64,000 nt of DNA from Aphrocallistes beatrix (taxonomy: Eukaryota; Porifera; Hexactinellida; Sceptrulophora; Aphrocallistidae), in assembly GCA_963281255.1 (NCBI GenBank), contig OY725497.1:1302001-1366000 (forward strand). The letters are read 5' to 3'. This document shows positions 11,001-24,100 of this stretch, in pieces. The position numbers and the translations under genes are program-made. The notes under the pieces were generated by a model. The model saw only the letters and a program-made list of their open reading frames with translations. It searched no databases and was not told the DNA's origin. Every line of letters begins with the position of its first letter. The stretch's first letter is position 1.

Positions 11001-14000
11001 CCGCCGGCCCTGTATATGTTAGAAAAATTTGCGAAATCAACAATTATGCATAATTGTTCAGTTCACAACAATTATGCAAAATTGTTCATCTAATACGACA
11101 ATAATGAATAATTGTTGTGAAATGAACAGTTTTACATAATTTGTTTAAAATGTAAGCAACAATTATGCAAAATTGTTAATGGTGCTGCCACGAAAAATTT
11201 GGTCCAGGGGACCAATTTTTTTCATGGAAAATTGGTCCTATGCTGAAAGTTTTGGTCCTGCAATGGACAAATTTTCCATGGAATATTGGTCCGGGGGACC
11301 ATTTTTTTCACAGTTAACCCGATTTCTCCAATTGAGGATGTATTGTATCAAAAAATTAGATAAGTTAAACATGTAGTACTCGTATATCTAATTAGAATTC
11401 TAATTAGATAGTCAATGAGAAACTCAGAATAAACATTCTATTGATTTTCGATATTACTGCCACAAGTTTTGGGTCTAAATGAATTATAACCCTAGCATTT
11501 AGACCTGAATTCTAGTTCTTTTGGCTGGCAAATCGTTAAATCATTGGCACCTTCTCATCTTCCTATAAGGATTTATAAAATAATTTGAAGAGGCTTGGTT
11601 GGTAGGGCAGTTTTCAAGCAAGCGAAGTGCGCTTGTTGTTATTAATACTTCAAGTTCAAAGTAATAACATATATAGATATCTTAATTTTATTACAGTACA
11701 CCCTCGATAGTCCGAACCTCGCCAATCCGAACCCTCGCTAATCCGAACACCCAAAATATAATTTTATTCGCCTCTATGCTTTAAATAAACGTATATAAAC
11801 TTAAATCTATCAGTAAGATTGAGAAACCTCGTTAAATAAGCAATCATAGCGAAATAATATCCTTAATATTCTTACAGAACAAATTTATTATAATTAATGT
11901 CCTATTGAATTAGTGTTATTTCACTAATCGGAACAAATTCACTAATCCGAACGATTTTTTCGAACATTGGAACAGAGCTGTTCGAATTAGCGAGGGTGTA
12001 CTGTATTAGTGTATAGCAATTAAAAAGGCTATATGTATATTTTCACACCTTTATATATGTTACAGGGTATCTGTAAAATCAGGGTAATTGTAATTACCCT
12101 GATTTTTTTAGGGTAATTGTAATTACCCTGACTTTTTCAGGGTAATTGTAATTACAGTATAACCTCCATAAGTGGGGGAGCATGGGACGGGATAAAACTG
12201 GTTTATCCCCCATTCCCCGGTTAAAATTCAATTATAATTTTCTAGATGAGAACATCTAACAGCCTATTTGAAACTAGTAGAATTTTTTAATTTCAGAAAA
12301 TACATAGTACATAGTACATATAACACACCCATTAATAACCCTACTTGGACTTGGGGTCAAAGGTATAAATAGAAAATTCCCACTTTCATTTTCACTTTCA
12401 GTTCATTTTCAATTAACTTTCACTTTCACTTCAACATTCCAAGTCCAATTAGGGTTAATGTACCAGTTGAGTTTTATAAGTTACACAATTACATTTAGAA
12501 AACTCCACTTCCTAATATGGTACTTAGGTGGTATAATTGTTAACTTATAGTATGGAAGGGGGCGAATTCAGGGTGGGCAATGTTACCTGTTACAATGCAA
12601 CTGTCAATTGAGGAATCCTATTAATAGGACAATTGCTCTTAGGTGAGCTAAATTGTGTTTCCCGTACTTGTGTATTACAGGCTGAGCAAATCTGGATGGA
12701 CATGTGAAAATGGCCCAAGTTGCGCCTATACAAATGATCCACTATACAATGAGTGGTCACTATAATTAACCTAAAAAAAACAAAGTAATTACAATTACCC
12801 TGAAAAAAGTCAGGGTAATTACAATTACCCTGATTGAACCAGGGTAATTACAATTACCCTAAAAAAATCAGGGTAATTACAATTACCCTGATTTTACAGA
12901 TACCCTGTAACCAAGGTTGAGTCAAATCAATTTGATTTGAAAAAAACTTCATTTTTTGATTTGATTTGATTGAGTTGGTTAATAAGAAATGATTGAGTTG
13001 ATTGATCTGAATGTTGTCATTGGATGAAATAAAATGATCTGAATGATCTGAAATTTCATTTAAATTAATTGAATTGAATTGAATTGATTTGAATTGAATT
13101 GATTTGAACTGATTATAATTGATTCGAGTTATCTGAATTGATTTGTATTTGAATGACCGTATATACTCGAATAGTTGCCGGCCCTCGAACCATCCCCCTC
13201 CAAAAAGAAAGTTCTAAATTTCTTGGTTCACTCGTACGGTTATATTTATCGAAAGCTCTCTTGCATATGTATTGTGAAACATTTATTTTTCTTCAGGGGC
13301 TAAATGCTAAATGGGGCTAAAAATGATCTACGGTATCTGAATTGAATTAAATTGAATTGATTTGAATTGATTTGATTTGAATTGAATTGAATTGAATTGA
13401 TTTGAATTGAATTGAATTGAGTCGAATTGATTGATTTGAATTGAATTGAATAATTAAAATGAATGAGCTGAACGATCTGAATAAGCGCAAATGATTGAAT
13501 TGATTGATCTGGTGTGTTTTATGTAAATGATCAGATGCAATATTACAAAAAAATAATTCAAATCATTGAGTTTGACACAACCTTGCCTGTAACATATACA
13601 AATTTTCAAAACTTTTAATAAATTTGAAAATTATGCTAGAGACCAGCGATTGACCTGGGGTTTTGGGGATATACTTGTAGAATCAGAATATCGTATTTTC
13701 GAATCCATATGTTAAATTTTTGTTTTGTTTTTGTTTACAATAGATAAATAAAGTAAACAATTGTAAAAATAAGCTAGGGACTAACTTTTTACTTTTGATC
13801 TGCCGTTTTTAGTAGTGTAGATTTCTCCAAATTGCTAGAATATTTTATGGCGAATATTTGGTGCCCAAAGTAAACTTTTGAAGGGTGTGCATCTAAAGAT
13901 CCAAAGATAACTTTCGAATTTTTGGGACAACCTAGTATATTTCATGGAGTGATAGTTTTAAATTAAATATGCTCAGATCGAAGATATATTAGAAAAACAA

Positions 14001-17000
14001 ACAAACAAAATCCAACACAAGCGGGCTTAAGCTATTGTATAAACCTCAAAAATGATAGTATCACAACAAACCAATATACAAATCGAAAGTTCATCCACTT
14101 TGGAATTCGAAAAAACCCCCAAATCCATAATAATTAGATTTTACGTAATTACTCGTTCTGCTGAGCCTCCCTAGCCTTCGCTTCCCAGGGGAAATTAAGC
14201 GAATCCAATGGATCCTTGCATTACATCCTCCGTCGACATGGGCTCCTGTAAAATCGGGTCTAGCACGTTTGCGTACATCTCATTTGCGTACAGTACAATT
14301 GCGTACAATTTTATCATTCACAGTTGCGTACATTAGTTACTTTTTCACATAAACTTATTACACTAATTAATTTTAAAATAAAAGGAGCATTCCTTTCCCC
14401 ATTCAAATTTCGCAGTCCTATATAATTTTCCTCAAAGTATCTGCAAAGATTGTATGCGTATCCATCATGGGATAATTTGTCAGTACCCATATGGTATTTT
14501 TATAAACTTGTCCTCTCCAAATGTATTTATAGATCTCAAAATAGTTTGGTAGTTACAGTTAGTTGCAGTTTATTTATCTTAAACAGTTCTAATTATTAGT
14601 TTACAGTCAAATATTGATTCAATTGTACGCAAGTGTGATGTATGCTCCGGAGCGCCTGCATTTGTCCGACTACTTTTTCTCTATGTTGGCATTTGTCCGA
14701 CTACTTTTTCTCTATGTTGGCATTTGTCCGACTACTTCTTAGTTCTTTCCCATCATACCTTCTGCCCAGTCGCTGGAAAAGGCCTAATTTGAAGTAAGAA
14801 TAATACCTAAAATGCCACACATCATCCCCCTCACGAAATAAAAATACCACTTTCACGCTCAATTGGGCACTATTTCAAACCTAAAATGCCCCCTTACACC
14901 AAGTTCTTATACATGTCACTCTCTAAAATGCTCACTTTCGCTCCCCCTCATAATTTTAAGTTGTTGGACAAATGCCAACATCTAAAATTCGGACAAATGC
15001 AGCGCCCCCGCTGCTCCCTGTAAAATCGTATCCATGGTTGGTTCATGTCTTCACAATGAGGATCAGACTTGAGTTGTTTCGGGGGTTGCGAATTATACGA
15101 TAATCGCTACTATAGTAACTGTTGTATGTGACAATTTTACTACATACCATGACAGTTTTACTACCTCTACTACTGATACCATGGATGAATACATCATTCC
15201 ACACAATGACTTGTTTGGGTTGACGTTGTCATTTTTTGTAGTTATACGCAGTTGACTAAAATTTGAATTATCATAGTACATGTAGGGCTTACAATCCCGA
15301 GATTTCGGAATTGACATTTTTTTCTAATCCCGGGATCCCGGGGTTAGAAAAAACATATGCAGTTTAGGTGAATCTTCGAAGAAAAAAGTACTAAACGGTA
15401 TTATATAATTTAAATGTGTACGTAACTCTACATTTAATAATAACTAAGTGTATGAATGACTTTAATAATACATAGGCGCCCAACTAGCTGTTTCACAGTG
15501 GTTCAGTCTCGCCTCAGTCATGGTAGTACGAATATACGTCTTAATCCGCTTGAGAGCGGAAAATGAACGTTCTGGACTACAAGTAGTCGCCGGAGACACG
15601 AAATAGATGCGAAGCATTGTGTGGGCATCCTTCGTAATGACAGCTAGTGCATCATTGAAGTCATGGACAACAGCGAGACTTTCGACTGACAGCTTGGCTA
15701 TGTCCATCCCGGCAATCGCCGCCATGTTGTGCAAACTCGAGATCTGGTAGCTAAATATGTCTTTGGTGGACCATCTGAGAGGTCTGCCTTGTAACGCTCA
15801 AAAATGTTACTCACAGAAGCAGTTGCCCCAGGAGTACACAACGCCTCTTCAATCTCTTGCAAAGAAGCCATCGAAAATCATCATTTACGGGACGAGTCAA
15901 AGCCCATGTACTGTGGTTAGTGGCGGCGCGTTTTGAAGAACCCACACGCTCGACAGAGGTTGCAACGGTTCCTTGAGATGAGGAAGGTGTGCACGGATCA
16001 GGGTCCGTGGACTGATCAAAACTTTCAATCGCTGGTTTACTGGCCCAAAGTGTAGCAATTGAGGGAGTCACACCGGAGAGCTTGTTCTTTTTTGAATGAG
16101 GCGCACAAGCCATCGTAGAATACTTAGATACTAAATTTTCAACTTATACAAAATCTGATAATTGATATATCATACACAAAAATCCTAAGGAAACACATAA
16201 ATAAACAGGTTCATGAGAACCTCCCATCTAAAATTGGTATGTACCATACGTTCGATTAAGAATCCAAATCATTGAATCCCCATCCCGACAATTTGGAAAG
16301 TTGGGCGCCTATGTAATAGTGTTTGAATGATAAGATAATGAACTATTATATTACTATTTCTCATTGTGTCAGTATTTTATGGTTTATCCATTGTTAACTT
16401 CGGTGAGACAATTATCTAATCACTAATACTATATAGCACAAAATAATCGGGATCCCGGGATTGTAAATCCTAAGTACATGGCGCAACTTTTTGATGCAAT
16501 ACAGTTTTTAGTGCAGCTCATATAGGGAGATGCCCTTATGGCATGGACGGAGTATCTCGTCCGTCCGTATGATGTATGTATGTATGTCCGTACGCGCGCT
16601 ACTGCGAAATCTAACAGTCCGATTTACCAAATTTCGCATGTAGATCTTATGGTGTAGATGTGCACCGTCAATATTTTTTCGCCTAATTTCATCACTTCCG
16701 GTTTCTATAAGTATATATTCATATTTTAACACCACCACCGCAAAGCTTTGTAAGATATATAATATATAAGCAAGATCTCAACGACTAATATAGGGCATTT
16801 CACCATGTAGGATCCGATTTTCACATTTTAAAAGTAATAATGTGAATATTTTGTGAGTTATTAGCATATGTATATATGCATATTTTCACACCTTTTGAAA
16901 ATTCTTATTTTGAGCTAAAAGCGAGTTCTCAACGGCCAATATAAGATATTTTAATATGTAGAATACGATTTTCACACTTTAAAAGTAATAATGTGAATAT

Positions 17001-18151
17001 TTTGTGAGTTATTAGTATTGTGTCACTATCTGGAGCTGCACTATCGGTCTGTCGACCGACATTTTTAACAGTGGAATTATCCCAAACAAGTCATTGTGTG
17101 GAATGACTAATCATTGAATAATTGGAATTATGGTATAATTGCTATGGTAGTAAATCTGTCAAAGTATCTGTTGATCCATGGTATCAGTAATAGAGGTAGT
17201 AAAACTGTCATGCAACAGTTCCAAATTAAAAAACAAAGAAACCACGTTAGTAAAATTGCATTTAAGGTCGGAATAGTGACTCGAACCCTGCACCCCTACG
17301 AAAAATCTAAGTCTACGCCCATGACCACAATCCATCAAAAATACCCCACACAAAACCAGATTAACTGCTATAAGAGGCATAGTTTCTTATGGAAATCTTT
17401 TGGACCATCTCGGTGACATACATACATGGCCGTATATTAAGTCATGGTGTATTGGTTTGTGATGCTTACTAGATCAAGGCTGGATTCGGTTAACCGGTTA
17501 ACCGCCGTCAATCACGGTTAACGGTTAAGAAAATTTTGGATCGGTTAGCCGTTCTGCTTTATTTTCTAAATACTTGTTTTTCGATGAAGATTCGTGAATA
17601 CGAGTATTAGTTCTAAAATTTTGATATTACAATATTATTACAATTTTTCTAACCAAATAGTATATTTCGAGACCACTGAAGATTTTAAATTTTTCAATAT
17701 CAGGTTAAATATTAGTCGACAAATCCATAATTATACTAGTATTTAATATTGACATCGGTTAACCGGTTAACCGCCCTGGAGGAAACCAAAATAACCTACC
17801 CCGAATATCGGTTAACCAACCCCAGCCCTGACTAGATCTCATGAAATCTGATTGAATGATGGCAAGATTTTTTTGTTCATGTCCCCATCTCACATAAATT
17901 TCTGATTTATTTGAATTCATAGATGTGAATCAGATGAAACATCTTATTTTTAGTTAAATAGGTATTAAGATTTAGAGTATTGATATTAGCAAATTTGAAC
18001 TACCAATTTTCCTATCAGACTATCCATAGAGAAGAGAATTACAATAAGCTATTTTCGATGTTATAAACGCAGGCACCAGCCGTTCTAATTTACTTCTATC
18101 AATTTGCTAATACTTTAAAATTCCCAATCCTACGTAAAGAAAAGGAGGCAG

Positions 18152-18183
<32 letters not shown>

Positions 18184-21100
18184 GCAGAATTAGAATCTAA
18201 TACTATTACACCAAGGTCATAACAAAATCCACTGGCTCAATACTATGGCCATCAATTGACACGCTTAGTGTTGATCTTGTTAAATTTAGAAAAGAAATGC
18301 ATAAAATATTTTTTTCCGGGTTACAGTACATTTCAGCATATTAGACTTGTACCAGGGATACTTATAGAATATCATTCAAACACGCTAGCCATTGTAGTTG
18401 AACTGAAAACGAAGCAAGCCTTAAACGGTAAATAGTTGTGTATCATCAGCATAGATCATAATGCAAATATTATTTAAACGAGCTATTTCTAATATAGGTG
18501 AAATATATAATAGAAAAAGAAATTGGTCCCAGTACTGATCCTTGTGGGACACATAAGCATCAGATTTGACCTTAGAAACACAAATTGTTGGAGTACGATC
18601 TTCCACGAAAATTTTTGTTTCAATCTCCCCTTAGAATCTTATGATCTACCTTATCAAAAGGACTGCTCAGGTCCAGTAATAAGAGAGCAACTTCCAATGT
18701 TGATAAATGAATTACGTATATATATATTAGAAAGTGACTACTGCTAGATTGAATGATAATTACTTGTATAATAGAGAAAGCTTAAAATAATTTAAGTAAA
18801 GTAAAGTATTGAAGTGCGTCATATTATTTTCTTTTTTAATGCGTCATTAAGTAGAACTAATCCCTCCACTGTATCCGGATTCAATCTTCCCCGATCCTTC
18901 CTCGTAACGCAACCGGCTGAACTAAAGTGGCGTTCCGATTCAGCTGAACTTGCTTGAATTACTAAAAACGACTGTGATAGGTAACTGAGAATTGGGAATT
19001 TGTAAATCTGTTTTCCCCACCACTTTATAGGATCAAAGATCTCTTCTCCATATTGAATAGAAGTGATATTTTCATATCTTGTTAATTCCGTTTTAGGTCT
19101 TATTCCTACTTCAACCTTAGGTCTTATTCCGATTCCCCTTATTTTCATACGTTACTTATGGATCTACCCCTATGCATTGGTGCTATTCGTTTTCTTGCTG
19201 TGGAGGGAAATATGATGTGACACATTTGCTGCTGCAGCTCTCGCTTCGATGCAGATTCCACTTTCCACTTAGTATTTATCAAGTAACTCCTTCTTTTTCT
19301 TGGCTACGTCCACTGAGTTGTCCAATTCGAATTCCAAATGCATCGGCCGATTAATTACAAAATGCAAAAATATGATAACATTTTTCCAATCCTAAATGAA
19401 CTACACTGGCTAACAGCGAAAAGGAGAATTATCTTAAAGTGCCCTTACCAACATTTTAGTCCCTTTAGTATCACTCACCTAGCTACTTCTCAAGTGCTCT
19501 CATACATCTGCAGGATATTCATCCAAACAGAAGCCTAAGATCTGACTCTAATGACAACCTGATATACAAATTGTCAAGAAGAAATTATATGGTGGTAGAG
19601 CCTACTCAATAATTGCTCCAAAAATATTCGGATTAGCGATCGGTGAATATTTTCAAAAAATGACTAAAGACTTATTTATTTACATTTGATGACAAGGCCA
19701 TATGGTTTAACTGAATAAATATGTTACAGATTTATTGGTTCTATTTCTTGTTCTTGCTCTTCTTACTGATTTCTATTCAAGTAGAGTAGTATTTTAGTAA
19801 TTTTAAGTGTAATTTTCATTGTTCTTAATATCATTAACTTAACAGTTATAAGCGTTTGAAGGATTTGAGATGGAAGATTAATAATATTTTCAACTTCAGA
19901 ATAGTCAGACCAATTGCATATCTTTCGCACAGCCACACTAGTTTTTAAAAATGTTTTTATAAGTATATATTCATATTTTAACACCTCCACTGCAAAGCTT
20001 TGTTTAAAGATATAAGTAAGATCTCAACAACTAATGTAGGGTTTTTCACCATGTAGGATCCGATTTTCGCGCTTTAAAAGTAATAATATGAATATTTTAT
20101 GAGTTATTAACATATTAAAATATACATATTTTCACAACTTTTGTAAAATTCTTATTTAATGCTAAAAGCGAGCTCTCAACGACTAATCTAGGACATTTTA
20201 ATATGTAGATTCCGATTTTCACACTTTAAAAGTAATAAAGTGAATAATTTATGAGGTATCAATCAGCATAAGGATATATACATATTTTCACACCTTTCTA
20301 AAAAAATCTTATTTTGAGCTAAAAGCGAGTTCTCAACGGCTAATATAGGATATTTTAATATGTAGATTCCGATTTTCGCACTTTAAAAGCGATAATATGC
20401 GAATGTTATGAGTTACTACATAAGTTTATATACATCTATTCACAGTTTTTTTAAAAAATTCATTTTGAGTTAATAGCGAGTTCTCAACGGCTAATCTAAA
20501 GTATTTTAATATGTGGAATCCGATTTTCACATTTAAAAAGTAATTATGTTAATATTTTACGAGTTATTAGCATATGTATATGGGGAATTCCATGTCAAAA
20601 CCCAATCATTTCACCACCATCAACCGATTGGTCTGAAATTTGCTGTGCGACAGGGCACTTATATGTCTTTACCTTTGTGAAAATTTCAGATCAATCGGTT
20701 GTGTGGTTTTTGAGTTATGACGTCACAAATTTTTGAATTTTTGCTGTTTGATCAAGGATTTTCACAATGGTTAAATCACCATCCCATTTTAAACTCGAAT
20801 AACTTGAAAAATATTCATCAAATTCTTTCATAAATTGCAATACTTATGTTTTTACATATGGAGAATACGAAAAACTTGTAAATTAAGTAAATTAAGTCTT
20901 GAGTTCCTTTTCTTTGTGAAAACTGGAACTGAAACCAACTCCCGAAGCAAACCGGAACTATGACGTAACAAAAATGTATATTTTGGAAACTGTTTTATTT
21001 TTGGGTATTTTACTGTTTATATTCATAATTCATTGTATAAAAAAATTCATTTGGTTTCCATATGTTCTCTTTGAGTTATTCACATTTTTGTACCTGTAAT

Positions 21101-24100
21101 CGCTTTCTATATACGTATAACTCAAAATTTTATGCCTTTTGTAAAATATAAAATTGACTTGACAACTCTCAATTTCTACCATTTTGAAAATCCTTTCATG
21201 TCTTCCTCTATAATATCACTCATTCTTACAACATTCTGCAATTGATATGTGCATTCGGAATTATAAGTCTGTTGTATATTCGACCACAGACAGACTAAAC
21301 ATAAACAGTGTAATGCTGTTGTTGCTATGTAATAGGAATGCAATAAATGTCACTAATGAGTTGAAAAGCTAATTTTAGAGGACTAATATTTGATGAACAA
21401 TCCGATATTTAGTCCGAACATAGCACTCTGTATATAAGGCCTCCCATCTAAATCTCAAAAATGGACCAGGGATGCGGTCGAAGATGGTTGATCAAATACA
21501 TGATCTGCCAAAAATCGTGAACGACGCAGAATAGAACTTCGAAATGTATGACCAGCATATATAAATATGACGCCAAAGTATCCATATCCGTTGTTAAAAT
21601 TTCGATTAGTCATCATATTATTGCACAATAGGTTATATTTGGGACACATTTAGTGAATTTCAGAGGTTGTTTAAGGGCACTTCTAAGTGGTTGTTTTATT
21701 ATAGTTTCTTTGTATAGAACTGAGCTGTAAATGGGTTGATGCGAAAAGTGAATATTTTTCATGGAATGTTGCTACATTCCAGCGTTGCTATGGAAACGCA
21801 TTTTGATCAGTTGAGGTCATATCTTCAAAACCGCAATAACTATGCATTCAAATTTGATCTTATTTGATAGCCAACAGACTATTTCCTATAAAGCCATAAC
21901 ATAATTTCCACGTCTAGATTCAATGGTTTACGAGTTATTAGACAAATTACCAATTGTGACCAAAGTGATCATTTGTCTAATAACTCGTAAACCTTCGATC
22001 TTCGACCGCATCCCTGGTCCATTTTTGAGATTTAGATGGGAGGCCTTATATACAGAGTGCTATGTTCGGACTAAATATCGGATTGTTCATCAAATATTAG
22101 TCCTCTAAAATTAGCTTTTCAACTCATTAGTGACATTTATTGCATTCCTATTACATAGCAACAACAGCATTACACTGTTTATGTTTAGTCTGTCTGTGGT
22201 CAAATATACAACAGACTTATAATTCCGAATGCACATATCAATTGCAGAATGTTGTAAGAATGAGTGATATTATAGAGGAAGACATGAAAGGATTTTCAAA
22301 ATGGTAGAAATTGAGAGTTGTCAGGTCAATTTTATATTTTACAAAAGGCATAAAATTTTGAGTTATACGTATATAGAAAGCGATTACAGGTACAAAAATG
22401 TGAATAACTCAAAGAGAACATATGGAAACCAAATGAATTTTTTTATACAATGAATTATGAATATAAACAGTAAAATACCCAAAAATAAAACAGTTTCCAA
22501 AATATACATTTTTGTTACGTCATAGTTCCGGTTTGCTTCGGGAGTTGGTTTCAGTTCCAGTTTTCACAAAGAAAAGGAACTCAAGACTTAATTTACTCAA
22601 GTTTTTCGTATTCTCCATATGTAAAAACATAAGTATTGCAATTTATGAAAGAATTTGATGAATATTTTTCAAGTTATTCGAGTTTAAAATGGGATGGTGA
22701 TTTAACCATTGTGAAAATCCTTGATCAAACAGCAAAAATTCAAAAATTTGTGACGTCATAACTCAAAAACCACACAACCGATTGATCTGAAATTTTCACA
22801 AAGGTAAAGACATATAAGTGCCCTGTCGCACAGCAAATTTCAGACCAATCGGTTGATGGTGGTGAAATGATTGGTTTTTTGACATGGAATTCCCCATATA
22901 TATTACTACGTATATACGTAGTATTTTACATCTTTTGAAAAAATCTTCTTAGCGAGCTTTTAACGGCTATTATAGGGTATTTTAATATGTAGATTCCAAA
23001 TTTCACACTTGGAATGCCCTAAAATGAGTATTTCCCGATGAATTCCGATATTCACATTTATTATTCCTTCGAGTCACTTTCTGGAGCTGCACTATCGCTC
23101 TGTCGACCGACATTTTTTTAATTGCCTTGTTTACTGCAATTATAGTAGAACTCGGAAAAGATGGGAATAAAAAAGTACCTCCTAACCGAATTATTTATAA
23201 GTACCGTATTATATGGGAGAAAATACGATCCGTTATTAGAGAAAAGTACATTTTAACCGAGTATAGGTCTTAAGCTGAGTACATACTATCCGAGTTCTAC
23301 CGAAAGTAAAAAAAACGAATATCGCTCTGACTAATACAAAGGTTAACTTGCCTCCAAGTATAATATCATTTGGGATAAAATCTCCTGAATTGAAATATCT
23401 ACATAACATTGGGTGACGTCCATCAATGATTCGTATGGTAGGTTGATCTGTCTGTTTAAGAAATTCAGGTAGGCACATGGGCCCGTCGAATGAAGAGCTG
23501 AATATGGTCAGACTACAAAGTACATCAAGAGTAGCGATGCTAGTGACTATTTTCTCCCATTGGGGGAAATATTGATCGAATGCTCTAAAAAGATTAATCA
23601 TTGTTCCCCTTATTGCTATGTCTTTTTTTCCTTCACCAATCACAATCGATTCTAAGTATTTTTTTATCGTTGGAGTATGATACCGTCTAATTCCTTTCTT
23701 CTGGGAAACCAATTCATAATCATCAGGGAGCCGTTTCTTCTTTGCAAATTCTTCTGGAATCTATTAAAATTAAAAAATATAAATAAGATATGTAGGGTAC
23801 AGCTGCAATTGGGAAGAAATATCAGAAATTTTATGGTTCTAGGAGAACTTGCTTACACTCCTCCCCTTTAAACATTGTATTTTAGGGAATGGGAGATCAA
23901 ACGTCAAGAGAAAAACGTTTTTAGGTAGTATAAAAATGAAGGGGCGAAATTACTTCATGATACCTAATGAAGAGCATTATAAAAGGTCGATGCAACATAA
24001 TCTGGTAAAAAATAAAGATATTCATACCTCCATCTGATATTTCATCCTCCCACTGTGCCAAAAACCAATTGTGCTATACCCGATTATCTTTTTTTGTTCA

